A stretch of DNA of 64,000 nucleotides from Mixta intestinalis. Its GTDB lineage: Bacteria; Pseudomonadota; Gammaproteobacteria; Enterobacterales; Enterobacteriaceae. Location: contig NZ_CP028271.1 in the NCBI RefSeq assembly GCF_009914055.1, positions 4,588,001-4,652,000 of the forward strand. Reading direction: 5' to 3'. A program made the translations under genes and the position numbers. Under the pieces are notes generated by a model. That model saw only the letters and a program-made list of their open reading frames with translations. It had not been told where the DNA came from and made no database searches. Below, in pieces: positions 27,718-36,230 of this stretch; the stretch's first letter is position 1; every line of letters starts with the position of its first letter.

Positions 27718-28158
27718 ATGAAATATCTTCTTCCTGAAGGCTCTTTAACTTTATTTCCTGCGGAATGGCAGGATGCCAGTATGAATATTCTGCGCGATGA
27801 GGAGAGCGGCCTTTCACTGGTTATTAGCCGTGGCCCTGTTCCTGAAGAGAGCGATTTCGAAGAAGAATTTCATCGCCAATGGGAAACGTTGCGTACGCAA
27901 ACAGGAGAAATTAATCAAAGCAGCTTTACTCGCGTCAGCGTTGGGCCGGAGCGCGCAATACGAGGGGTAGAAGTGGAAACCAACTTTAACCGCAACGGAC
28001 AGGCGCTGTGGCAAAAGCAGCTGGCGGTGCAGATACCGTATCAACCCGTGCTGATGGTTATTACGTTCTCGGCTATGCGCCCTTTCAGGGAAGAAGACGA
28101 TCGGCGCTGGGAAAGTATTAAGCAGAGCCTGACGCTAAATAACCAGCGAAATGGGTGA
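27718..28158 (+). CDS. DUF1795 (DcrB/Eag-like) chaperone for the Rhs effector
   Basis: 146 residues, no signal peptide. The pattern (LPEGSLTLFPAEWQDASMNIL, LVISRGPVPEESDFEEEFHRQW, and a C-terminal RRWESIKQSL helix) is that of DUF1795/Eag proteins. Eag chaperones bind and shield the N-terminal transmembrane segments of T6SS effectors that carry a prePAAR motif and help load them on VgrG. The next gene, 3 nt downstream, encodes such a protein, and Eag genes are almost always directly upstream of their effector. AAGGA provides the ribosome site. Confidence 0.82.
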   Translation: MKYLLPEGSLTLFPAEWQDASMNILRDEESGLSLVISRGPVPEESDFEEEFHRQWETLRTQTGEINQSSFTRVSVGPERAIRGVEVETNFNRNGQALWQKQLAVQIPYQPVLMVITFSAMRPFREEDDRRWESIKQSLTLNNQRNG

Positions 28159-28161
28159 AAT

Positions 28162-31100
28162 ATGAGCGACAGTAACGCAGCCCGCAAGACGGATGAGATC
28201 ATCCACACCAGCGTTTTCGCTGATATTGTCAGCATTGTTGCAGAAGGGGCAGCCTATGCGGTAATCGGGGCGGCTGTTGGCGTGGCCGCTACGGCTGCGG
28301 CACCTTTTCTCGGTGCAGGTATGGCCGCTGCGGGAGTGGCAGCGATAGGCTCAAGCTGCGTCCTGAGCGGTATCGTTGGTGGCGTGTTAGCTAACGCTGC
28401 CGGTATTACCGATGATATCTCGGCTGTTGCTGAAGGTATTGGTAATTTCCTTTTTCCGCCTTCACCAGCCGGTATTATCGCTACCGGTGCCAGCGATGTG
28501 CTGATTAATCTGTTACCTGCGGCGCGTGCTGCGGGCATGTTGACGCCAGCCGATACGCCACCACCGGTAAAGCAGCCTCCCGGCAGCTTTGCGGACTATG
28601 GCGGCATATTACTTTCAATGGCAAAGCAGTTTGGCAGCGAGATGTGGCAACCCACCATCGCCACGGCGGCGGAAGGCACTTCGCCGCTGGAAGAGGATGT
28701 TGTCGCCTGCCGTAAGCATGGTCCGCCGCAATACCTGGCGGAAGGCTCGGACAGTGTATTTATTAACGGGCAGCCAGCGGCGCGGGCAAAAGATCGTACT
28801 ACCTGCGGCGCGACTATTTCGGACTCTGTCTCACCTGACGTGATTATTGGTGGAAAGACGCTAACCGTTCGGGATATTAAAAGCGGCAAGCTGGCAGGTC
28901 TTGCGGTGGCAATGATTGCGTTATCACTGGTGCGTGGACGCCCCGGTAAGATCCTGAAGAATATGCCCTGTGCGCTGGCGGCGGCAGGCGGCGGTATGCT
29001 GGCCGATATGGCGATAAACGCTGTTTTTGCCGCTTTCCGTCCGGTTCATGCCGCCACTGGCGTTAAGGTGTTAAACGATGATGACGAGCTGGATTTCTCC
29101 CTGCCCGGCTGTTTTCCGCTGCGCTGGCAGCGTAGCTATAACAGCCTGACTACGCGTGTCGGCCTGTTTGGTAAGGGATGGGCCACCGTTTTCGACAGTT
29201 GGCTGGCGCTGGACGGAGACGACGCGACGTGGTTCGATGACACGGGCCGCGAGCTCCGTTTTACGCTGCCGCCAATCAATCAAGTTTTTTTCAATATCAG
29301 CGAAGGCGTTATTGTGCGCCGCAATGAAAACGGTGACGTAGCTATTGCTGATGAGGAAGGCGCAACGTGGCGGCTGTTTAAGCCTACACGCGCTAATCCT
29401 GCGGTTCTGCGGCTGGCCTCGCTGAGCGATGAGTACGGCAACGGCCTGCAAACCGGCTGGGATGAGCTTGGGCGACTGGTGCGCATCCATGACGAGCCGC
29501 AGGCTATTGATATTAACCTTTCGTACGACGATGCGCGTTTTCCCGATCGCGTTACCGCTGCCACTCATTTTGATGGTAGCCAGCACTGGACGCTGATGAA
29601 CTGGCGCTACGATGAGCGCGGTCAGCTGGCTTCTGCCACCGACGCTGCTGGCATCACCACCCGTGAATATCGCTATAACGATGATGGCCTGATGGTCTGG
29701 CATCGTCTGCCTGGTGGGCTGGAAAGCGAATATCGCTGGCAAAAATTTGACCACTGGCGCGTGGTGGAAAACCGTACCAGCAGCGGCGACGGCTGCCATA
29801 TTGCCTATGACATTCCGGCGGGCCTGACCACCGTCACGCAGTATGATGGTCAGGTGCGCCAGCATTACTGGAACGCGCAGGGGCTGATTACCCGTTTCGT
29901 GGACGAACGTGGTGGAAGCTGGCGCTACGAGTGGGATGAGAATGAACAACTGACGCGGCGTACCGATCCACTCGGCAATTCCGTCAGCTTTATTTATGAC
30001 GAAGCGGGCAACCGGATAGCGGAAACGGACGCGGACGGCAACAGGCAGACAACCCGCTGGCTGGAGCACCGTGCGCTGCCGGCAGCGGTAACCGGGCCGG
30101 ACGGTGCGGCCACCCATTTTTATTATGATGAGCACCACGGCCTGGCACGGGTTGTTGATGCGCTGGGGCAGAGCAGGCTTTACCGCCGCGATGCCTGCGG
30201 GCTGGTGACGGAAGAAGTTGATGAAGCGGGTAACGTGCGTCGTTATGAATATAACGATGCGGGGCAGGTGATTCGCGAGACCGACTGTTCCGGACGCACC
30301 ACGCGCTGGCGCTACCATCCGCTTGGCTGGCCTGAAGTGATGATAACGCCTGACGGCGAAGAGACGCGCTGGCGTTATGATGCCGCCGGGCGTCTGCTAC
30401 AGGCTGAACGTGCGGAAGGCTGGCAGGAATCACTGAGCTGGAACCATCGTGGCCTGTTGCAGGTTTACGAAGCGGCTGACGGCAGACGCAGCGAGTTCAG
30501 CTATGACGACACGGGTTTTGTGGTGGGCATGCGCGATGCGGCAGGGGGCGAAATCCGCCGCAGCCGGGACAGCCGTGGCAGGCTGACGGCACTGCATAAT
30601 GAAAACGGCGAGGCTTATCGCTTTCTCTGGGGCGCAGATTCGCTGCTGCTGGAGGAAACCGGTCTGGATGGCGTGGTTACCGCCTGTGACTATGACGCCT
30701 GCGGGCGCATCATCTCACGAACCTTCGCCGCCGGGCGGGCGGAAGCGATAACCCATACGTTTACCTGGAGCGCCGGCGGGCAGCTACTGACGCGCACCAC
30801 GCCGGAGGGACAAACGCGCTGGCATTACGGGCCATCCGGGTTACCGGTGCGTGTCACGCAGCACGTGGCGCAGGGGGAAGGGCACCGGAGCCGGGAGGCG
30901 GAGCAGACGCTGGCGTTTGACTATGATGCGCTGGGGCGTCCCGTTGCGGAACGGGGCGAGAACGGCACGCTGGGCTGGCGTTACGATGCGACGGGTAACT
31001 GTACTGCCGTACATCTTCCGGACGGGCGCTGGCTGAAGCAGCATTATTACGGCAGCGGACATCTGCTGGGTATCGCGCTTGACGGCCTGACGATCAGTGA

Positions 31101-31530
31101 ATTTACCCGTGATGAACTGCACCGGGAGGTGAGCCGTACTCAGGGAGCGCTGACCAGCCGGACGGCATGGGATCGTTTAGGGCGTATCCGGCAACGTGAC
31201 GTTTTCAGCGGCCATGCGCAGCGTCCGGCCCCGCGCCGCTGGTCCTGCCGCCGGAGTTATGATCTGTGTGATAACCTGATACGCGAGGAGCATAACGACA
31301 ATCCTTTCAGCAACCACAGCTGGCGCTACGATGGCGTCGGTCGCCTGCTGGAGCAGGACGGTACGCTGCCGGGGCGGGAGCAGTGGCGCTGGGATGCGGC
31401 GGGCAATCCGCTGGATGGCGGTCAGCATCAGCCGCAGCGGCATAACCGGGTGACGGAGCTGAACGGCATCCGCTGGAAATATGACGTGCACGGTCGTACC
31501 ACGGAAAAGGAGAGCGCCGGGACGCGCTAG
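28162..31530 (+). CDS. rhs: prePAAR-PAAR-Rhs effector, truncated by an in-frame TAG
   Basis: 1122 codons before a TAG at 31528-31530. The N-terminus has the prePAAR motif AARKTDEIIH (residues 6-15), Gly/Ala-rich transmembrane segments (about 28-85), and a PAAR-like domain (about 160-240, HGPPQ, VFINGQPAARAKDRTTC). The Rhs shell starts near 310 with many YD repeats (for example YDEAGNR, RRYEYNDAGQV). The same frame continues unbroken after the TAG to 32463 through the rest of the shell and a toxin domain, so the ancestral gene encoded about 1433 residues. Read literally, the product lacks the shell end, self-cleavage site and toxin. CAG (Gln) to TAG is the simplest cause. Confidence 0.85.
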   Translation: MSDSNAARKTDEIIHTSVFADIVSIVAEGAAYAVIGAAVGVAATAAAPFLGAGMAAAGVAAIGSSCVLSGIVGGVLANAAGITDDISAVAEGIGNFLFPPSPAGIIATGASDVLINLLPAARAAGMLTPADTPPPVKQPPGSFADYGGILLSMAKQFGSEMWQPTIATAAEGTSPLEEDVVACRKHGPPQYLAEGSDSVFINGQPAARAKDRTTCGATISDSVSPDVIIGGKTLTVRDIKSGKLAGLAVAMIALSLVRGRPGKILKNMPCALAAAGGGMLADMAINAVFAAFRPVHAATGVKVLNDDDELDFSLPGCFPLRWQRSYNSLTTRVGLFGKGWATVFDSWLALDGDDATWFDDTGRELRFTLPPINQVFFNISEGVIVRRNENGDVAIADEEGATWRLFKPTRANPAVLRLASLSDEYGNGLQTGWDELGRLVRIHDEPQAIDINLSYDDARFPDRVTAATHFDGSQHWTLMNWRYDERGQLASATDAAGITTREYRYNDDGLMVWHRLPGGLESEYRWQKFDHWRVVENRTSSGDGCHIAYDIPAGLTTVTQYDGQVRQHYWNAQGLITRFVDERGGSWRYEWDENEQLTRRTDPLGNSVSFIYDEAGNRIAETDADGNRQTTRWLEHRALPAAVTGPDGAATHFYYDEHHGLARVVDALGQSRLYRRDACGLVTEEVDEAGNVRRYEYNDAGQVIRETDCSGRTTRWRYHPLGWPEVMITPDGEETRWRYDAAGRLLQAERAEGWQESLSWNHRGLLQVYEAADGRRSEFSYDDTGFVVGMRDAAGGEIRRSRDSRGRLTALHNENGEAYRFLWGADSLLLEETGLDGVVTACDYDACGRIISRTFAAGRAEAITHTFTWSAGGQLLTRTTPEGQTRWHYGPSGLPVRVTQHVAQGEGHRSREAEQTLAFDYDALGRPVAERGENGTLGWRYDATGNCTAVHLPDGRWLKQHYYGSGHLLGIALDGLTISEFTRDELHREVSRTQGALTSRTAWDRLGRIRQRDVFSGHAQRPAPRRWSCRRSYDLCDNLIREEHNDNPFSNHSWRYDGVGRLLEQDGTLPGREQWRWDAAGNPLDGGQHQPQRHNRVTELNGIRWKYDVHGRTTEKESAGTR

Positions 31531-31608
31531 CTTTACCGCTGGGACGGGGAGCATCGCCTGACGGAGGTTATCAGCCAGCCGAAGAACCGTAACAGGCCGC
31601 AGACGGAG

Positions 31609-32463
31609 GTGAGCTTCCGCTACGACCCGCTGGGGCGGCGCGTCAGCAAAACGCGGCGGCAGACGCTGGGCGGGAAACCGTACGGTGGCACGGTGACAAC
31701 GCGTTTCGTGTGGGATGGCCTGCGGCTGTTACAGGAAATTCATGATGAGGTGCCGCTGACCTATGTTTACAGCGACGCGGAGAGCTATGAGCCTCTGGCG
31801 CGCATCGACGGCATCATCGCGCCGGAGGTTTACTGGTTTCACTGCGCGGCGAACGGCACGCCGGAGCGACTGACGGATGCGGAAGGAGAGCTGCGCTGGG
31901 AAGGGCGAAACAGCGCGTGGGGCAGGCTGGAGTATGAAACGCCGCTGAGGGGGACGGGTTTTGCGCAGAACCTGCGGATGCAGGGGCAGTACCTTGACCG
32001 TGAGACGGGGCTGCATTATAACCTGTTCAGGTACTATGACCCGGACAGCGGGCGGTTCACGCAGCCGGACCCGATAGGGCTGGCGGGCGGATTGAATTTA
32101 TATCAATACGCACCGAACCCTCTCACTTGGATTGATCCGTTAGGTCTTAAATGTCATGGTCACCATTCCGATCCTAAATTTATGGGCGGAAAGAAAAACC
32201 AGAAATTAACAATCCTTGATGAGGTTGATCATCGCCAGCTTCATAAGGATTTAAGCGCATTCTTGGTAAATAAAACAGGCGTCAATGCAAAAGGAGAAAA
32301 GGTTCACATGCGTCCTCAGCGTGGAAATAGTGGGGCTAAAATACAAGCCAACTTTACAAGGCAAGAAAGGTTAAAGGCTTTAGCTGAGTTCTATAAAGGG
32401 GCGGGTGCAAAGTATAAAAATGCGGTTGAGGATTTCTTTAAACAACATCCGGGGCTAAAATGA
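31609..32463 (+). CDS. 3' part of the interrupted rhs gene: core end plus nuclease-like toxin tip
   Basis: Continuation of the rhs frame after the TAG at 31528; the first possible start is the GTG at 31609, with GGAG placed too close to serve well. It encodes the last YD repeats, the conserved Rhs core end (PDPIGLAGGLNLYQYAPN, then DPLGL at about residue 1329 of the full frame) where the toxin is normally cut free, and a tip of about 104 residues. The tip opens HGHHSDPKFMGG and contains HRQLHKDL. This His pattern is like the HNH/Endo VII superfamily of polymorphic nuclease toxins (GHH type); the assignment is tentative. The base composition drops sharply at the tip, typical of exchangeable toxin modules. 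The stop overlaps the immunity gene. Confidence 0.7.
   Translation: MSFRYDPLGRRVSKTRRQTLGGKPYGGTVTTRFVWDGLRLLQEIHDEVPLTYVYSDAESYEPLARIDGIIAPEVYWFHCAANGTPERLTDAEGELRWEGRNSAWGRLEYETPLRGTGFAQNLRMQGQYLDRETGLHYNLFRYYDPDSGRFTQPDPIGLAGGLNLYQYAPNPLTWIDPLGLKCHGHHSDPKFMGGKKNQKLTILDEVDHRQLHKDLSAFLVNKTGVNAKGEKVHMRPQRGNSGAKIQANFTRQERLKALAEFYKGAGAKYKNAVEDFFKQHPGLK
31991..32054 (+). repeat. 64-nt perfect direct repeat, copy A (rhs core end)
   Basis: The same 64 nt occur at 33131-33194, exactly 1140 nt downstream. Both encode the Rhs segment from LDRETGLHYN to DPDSGR. The flanks differ on both sides. Such repeats are the crossover sites by which Rhs tips are swapped. Confidence 0.9.
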
Positions 32464-33026
32464 TGAGTAAAAAATTAATTATTGGTTATGATTTGAGTGC
32501 TGTCGGAAATCATGCTTATTTCTTTGAAAATGCACCTGATAGTATATTTTGCAATAAATGTGGCTGTTGTATTGATGATGATTATTTGCCAAAGGATCTT
32601 AAGGTAGGAAACAGAACTGACATTGGAACTACTTATGATAGAAGATTTATTGTATCGTTGAGGTTTAAGGAATATATAGATGGACTTGGGCTAAATGTTG
32701 ATTTTTTACCAGTGGATAAGAATAAAATTTTATTTTTAATGAGACCTAAAAATATAATTAGCTATGCCGCATACAAAAAAGGAAACTATTGCGACGAGTG
32801 TCATCAATATTTTGACCAGGTTATGCCTGATCCTACTTTTTATGATGAAACCGGTAGGGTACTAGAAAAAGGAATATTTTTTACATCAACTTCTTTTGGT
32901 AGCGGTAAAGAAAAATCGCCTTCAATTATATTGGGAGTAGAAACTGCAAAAATTATTAATAATGCAGTAAAAACTTATAAGTTCAGAGGTGCTGATATCA
33001 GTAAAATAACTATTAATGTTGACTGA
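32460..33026 (+). CDS. Probable immunity protein for the Rhs nuclease-like tip
   Basis: 188 residues, no signal peptide, so cytoplasmic. It starts inside the toxin stop (ATGATGA; ATG at 32460 or 32463). Two Cys clusters, CNKCGCC near residue 33 and CDECHQYF further on, suggest a bound metal such as zinc; the family is not recognised. A decayed copy of both toxin and this gene lies at 34630-35172, showing that the two move as a pair. It remains intact although the toxin's own gene is broken by a stop codon upstream, as expected if the cell must still resist the toxin from neighbours or if the stop is recent. Confidence 0.7.
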   Translation: MMSKKLIIGYDLSAVGNHAYFFENAPDSIFCNKCGCCIDDDYLPKDLKVGNRTDIGTTYDRRFIVSLRFKEYIDGLGLNVDFLPVDKNKILFLMRPKNIISYAAYKKGNYCDECHQYFDQVMPDPTFYDETGRVLEKGIFFTSTSFGSGKEKSPSIILGVETAKIINNAVKTYKFRGADISKITINVD

Positions 33027-33130
33027 GTAAAAGTTGGAAAGTAGATTACATATTCTTGGATTTTATCATTGATATCTGTTCAATCTACTAAGCAAGCACA
33101 TTTTTGCCCCTTAACCATCTGCTTAGCCTG

Positions 33131-33662
33131 ACCTTGACCGTGAGACGGGGCTGCATTATAACCTGTTCAGGTACTATGACCCGGACAGCGGGCGTTTTAC
33201 GCAGCCAGATCCGATAGGGCGGGCGGGCTGAATCTTTACCAGTATGCGTCGAATGCGCTGGGGTGGATCGATCCGTGGGGGTTAACTCCTTGTAAACCAA
33301 CAAAACGATTACCCAACTCTGAACCTGGGAAATATAATTTTAGAGGTATACATAAAGGACATCCGGAATGGAACAACGCTTTGAAGGGAAAGGTTGTTCC
33401 GGGCAATGTGAATTCTAAAATTTCGGCTGATGATCATAACTTTGGTGGTGTATCTGCAAATAGCCCCTTTACTTCGTGGACAGATGATCCTGTGGTTGCT
33501 AGCCGGTTTGCGGGTCCTGATGGTGTTATACTTAGGGTTAAAACTGGGGCTCCTAAAGCTGGAGATGCATGGTCATGGGAATATTCGTTTGACGAGTGGA
33601 TGGAGAGAGAAATATTACTTAAAGGAATCCGATTTGGAGATGTTGAGGTATTTTTGCCATGA
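33131..33662 (+). pseudogene. Displaced rhs tip: ADP-ribosyltransferase-like toxin, promoterless fragment
   Basis: This begins with the 64-nt repeat copy B (33131-33194), continues through the Rhs core end with a 4-nt loss at about 33216-33228 that breaks the frame, and then stays open to a TGA at 33660. The tip after DPWGL has the order Arg (FRGIHKGH), a Thr-Ser pair (SPFTSWTDD), and Glu-x-Glu (EREILL), the R-S-E layout of arginine-type ADP-ribosyltransferases. There is no start codon or N-terminal Rhs shell, so it is an orphan module that would need recombination into a full rhs. An immunity-like gene overlaps its stop. Confidence 0.65.
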
Positions 33663-34030
33663 CGAATCAAGAATTATACGAGCTGGTAAGTAAATACATT
33701 TCGAAAGATTATGAGGGTTATTTAAACTTAAACGGTGTTAATAAAATTGCAGGTTTTAAAAGTGATAAAGATAATGAACTACGCATAATGAAAATTCACT
33801 ATGAAAATGTAAAACAGTCAGGGCTGCAAGTCATTGGTATAAATAGTTTAATTGCAGAGCTTACTGATTTTCATGAAAGTAATGTATATTTAATCAATGT
33901 AAGAAATGATAATTATTTTTTTAAATTTTATTTTGATCTTTTACTAAAAAAGAACTTAGGTTATATAATTATTAAGTTAAGAAAAAAAACGAGGAAGAAT
34001 TACGTTGGGGGCAAGAAGTTCTCGGCATAA
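33659..34030 (+). CDS. Probable immunity protein for the displaced ADP-ribosyltransferase tip
   Basis: 123 residues, cytoplasmic, AT-rich, starting within the stop of the displaced toxin (ATGA overlap). The family is not recognised; the C-terminus is Lys/Arg-rich. The frame is intact while the toxin module upstream is cut off from any rhs shell, fitting retention of immunity. No separate promoter was identified; it may be read from the genes upstream. Confidence 0.5.
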   Translation: MTNQELYELVSKYISKDYEGYLNLNGVNKIAGFKSDKDNELRIMKIHYENVKQSGLQVIGINSLIAELTDFHESNVYLINVRNDNYFFKFYFDLLLKKNLGYIIIKLRKKTRKNYVGGKKFSA

Positions 34031-34129
34031 AAAATAAATCTCATAATATGTAGAAAGTATGGCAATTTAGACTAATCAGAGAGGCTATCTCAATTAGCCC
34101 TGATTTTTATCTACTTGACCTGAGTTTTA

Positions 34130-34260
34130 GTGATCAGAAGAGCCACGAGCCGCTGGCGCGCATCGACCGGGTGACGGAGCCGGAGATCTATTGGCTTCAC
34201 TGTGCGGCGAACATTAGTATGCGCCGAATTCTCTCTCATGGATAGACCCGCTGGGGTTAT
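34130..34260 (+). pseudogene. rhs core remnant with internal deletion
   Basis: Two pieces of the Rhs core end are joined here: SHEPLARIDRVTEPEIYWLHCAAN (compare the intact rhs at about 31770-31858) runs directly, out of frame, into QYAPNSLSWIDPLGL. The intervening 220 or so nt of the core are missing. No toxin tip follows. Confidence 0.7.
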
Positions 34261-34381
34261 CGTGATCACTCCACATCTTCATCGCATGAACACCTCGCAA
34301 GCTAATCAGCTTATATTTTCATTACCAATTGATTTACAATAATTTTGTGCGAATAAAACTATCACGGTATGGAGGTAGTGT

Positions 34382-34639
34382 ATGAACTACGATGCAAAAT
34401 CACTGACCCATTACAATCCAAATAGGTAGTATGACCCAGAGGTAGGCTGGTTCATGCAGCCGGACCCGATCGGGCTGGCAGGTGGACTGAATCTTTATCA
34501 GTATGCGCCGAATGCGCTGGGGTGGATTGACCCGTTAAGACGGGCTGTTACACCTTTAAAGAAAAAAGGGCTTTATGGCATCAGAGCTAAAAAAGTATAT
34601 TATATTGGTCATATTGTCTCAGTTAAATCAAACCGTTAG
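34382..34639 (+). pseudogene. rhs core-end remnant fused to a short unknown tip
   Basis: Degenerate Rhs repeat region with a TAG stop, then a well-kept core end (QPDPIGLAGGLNLYQYAPN, from about 34457) joined to about 28 codons of an unrecognised tip (beginning RRAVTPLKKKGLYG). The frame ends at 34637-34639, where similarity to the first toxin tip begins in another frame. It looks like a recombination scar between two tip modules. Confidence 0.65.
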
Positions 34640-34953
34640 GCCTTAAATGCCATGGACACCCTCACGATCCTAACTTCATGAGCGGAAAAAGAAATAAGAA
34701 ATTAACAATCCTTTATGCAGTTGATTATCGCCAGCTTCATAAGGATTTAAACGCTTTCTTGGTAAATAAAACAAGTGTTAATACAAAAGGAGAAAAGGTT
34801 CACATGTGTGCTTAGCGTAGAAATAGTGGTGCTAAGATACAAGCCAACTTTACGAGGCAAGAAAGGTTAGAATATTTAGCTGAGTTCTATAAAGGGTGGG
34901 TGCAAAGCATAAAAATGCGGTTAAGTATTTTTTAAAGCATCCGGGACTAAATG
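34630..34953 (+). pseudogene. Decayed second copy of the nuclease-like toxin tip
   Basis: Closely follows the intact tip at about 32138-32463 (CHGH...DPNFMSG, then KLTIL, RQLHKDL, and QANFTRQERL), but with a CAG-to-TAG change after HMCA, substitutions, and small deletions that shift the frame near its end. It is followed, as in the intact copy, by the immunity gene copy. Confidence 0.85.
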
Positions 34954-35172
34954 ATGAGTAAAAAATTAATTATTGGTTATTGATTTGAGAGCTATCGGAA
35001 ATCATGCCTATTTCTTTGAAAATGCACCTGATAGTATATTTTGCAATAAATGTGGCTGTTGTATTGATGATGATTATTTGCCAAAGAGTCTTAAGGTAGG
35101 AAACAGAACTGACATTGGAACTACTTATGATAGGAGATTTATTGTATCGTTGAGGCTTAAGGAATAGATAGA
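34951..35172 (+). pseudogene. Decayed, truncated second copy of the immunity gene
   Basis: Matches the first part of the gene at 32460. It includes a 78-nt stretch identical to 32517-32594 (here 35009-35086) covering the CNKCGCC region. An extra T just before 34981 makes a TGA, a TAT-to-TAG change ends the matching part, and the last 120 or so codons are missing; a fragment of another toxin follows directly. Confidence 0.85.
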
Positions 35173-35175
35173 TAA

Positions 35176-35337
35176 CTATCCTACTTATTTTTAAATGCCG
35201 TACAAAAAGGTTATGAGTATCATCCAAGTGAGTTAAATACAATGAATGCTCCAGAGAACAATATTCCACGTATCAAATGGAAGGATTGGAGCTTAGATAA
35301 AAAAGATGGTGGTGCAGGACATATATTCTATGAGTGA
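35176..35337 (+). pseudogene. Tail of an unknown displaced toxin
   Basis: An open stretch of about 53 codons with no start, ending PRIKWKDWSLDKKDGGAGHIFYE and a TGA at 35335-35337 that overlaps the next gene's start. By position it is the C-terminal end of an Rhs tip whose beginning was lost when the upstream copy recombined in. The fold cannot be told from this piece. Confidence 0.5.
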
Positions 35338-35782
35338 AAACATGTTTATTTTAGATGAGAAGAAATATCCTATTTCATGGAGGTTTAATTCTAAAGATTG
35401 TGGTTTGACCTTTGATGAAAAACGAAAAATTGTTCTCCTTGATGAAAAGGAATCAGAAATTCTTTGGGATATATCTTTTCCTTTTAATCATTTAATGAGG
35501 ATGGGGAGGGCGTTTTGTTCTGTAATAGAAAAAAATGCACTTGAATTCGACTGCCCTGAACAATCATCTTCGTTTTTTAAAAACAAATTAAAAGACGTCT
35601 CATTGATTTTTTTCTTTTGGGGGAGAAAATCAAGTGCTATCGTGCCTGTGGAGATTTTTGTAAAATCATGGAGTGACTTTTTTTATCCTGGTGATGAAAC
35701 AAGTATTATTTTAATCGCAAACACGAAAAAGATGATTTATTCCTATGAGGACGAATTCTTTTATGCTGATATAATTCAATGA
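35330..35782 (+). CDS. Probable orphan immunity protein
   Basis: 150 residues, cytoplasmic, family unknown. The start at 35330 (MSENMFILDE) overlaps the end of the toxin fragment, the same arrangement as the other tip/immunity pairs, and is preferred over a GTG-type start 24 nt earlier. The frame is intact although the matching toxin is reduced to about 50 codons. It contains hydrophobic/aromatic strands (SLIFFFWG, SWSDFFYPGDE) but no membrane segment. Confidence 0.5.
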   Translation: MSENMFILDEKKYPISWRFNSKDCGLTFDEKRKIVLLDEKESEILWDISFPFNHLMRMGRAFCSVIEKNALEFDCPEQSSSFFKNKLKDVSLIFFFWGRKSSAIVPVEIFVKSWSDFFYPGDETSIILIANTKKMIYSYEDEFFYADIIQ

Positions 35783-35815
35783 TTTTATAATAAAAAAGTG
35801 CGGTTGTAGAAGTAG

Positions 35816-36230
35816 TATCTTGACCGTGAAATGGGAAACCTGTTCAGGTATTATGATCCGGACAGCGGGCGATTTACGTACCCCAATCCGATAGGGTTGG
35901 CGGGTGGAATAAACCTTTATCAATATGCGCCGAATGCGCTGGGGTGGGGCGATCCGTAGGGTCTGAACTGCGGGCGTTTTGGCAAGCAAGGCTTAGATAA
36001 TTAGCAAATGACCCTAAATAACCATCATGGATTAGAGGATGGATAAATAAGGGCTTGTGTCAGAAGATGGTTTGAGAACATTCAGATTCCCTGCTGATAA
36101 AAGGGGATTCGGTCGTGTTAACGGTCGTCCATGGTCGAAGACTGGAAAACAAGTCAATTTTGAAACCAAAAATGTGGATGGTGATGTTATTGCCAATGTT
36201 CATTTAGATGTGGACAATTTTCGGCCATGA
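35816..36230 (+). pseudogene. Displaced rhs core end with a broken toxin tip
   Basis: The Rhs core end (YLDRE, a short deletion, then LFRYYDPDSGRFTYPNPIG and LYQYAPNALGWGDP) has a TAG where the cleavage Leu is expected. The tip reads CGRFGKQG, then, through stops and frame changes, ANDPK and PSWIRGWINKG, then an open stretch from 36051 to the TGA at 36228-36230 (GLRTFRFPADKRGFGRVNGR). That ANDP...PSWIRGWI pattern recurs at the start of some Rhs tips. The toxin type is not resolved. Its stop overlaps the Imm8-like gene. Confidence 0.6.

Noticed and set aside
29071..30318. 415-codon minus-strand ORF inside rhs
   Set aside because: It is antisense to the YD-repeat shell, whose repeated codons produce long open frames on the reverse strand. 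No ribosome site or domain is seen.
34454..34639. 61-codon ORF as a separate gene
   Set aside because: It is an rhs core-end remnant with a short scrap of a tip; its ATG is an internal Met of the Rhs sequence.
31991..35960. Direct repeats considered as a CRISPR array
   Set aside because: The repeats are long coding pieces of the Rhs core end, unevenly spaced and diverged, with toxin and immunity genes between them and no cas genes nearby.
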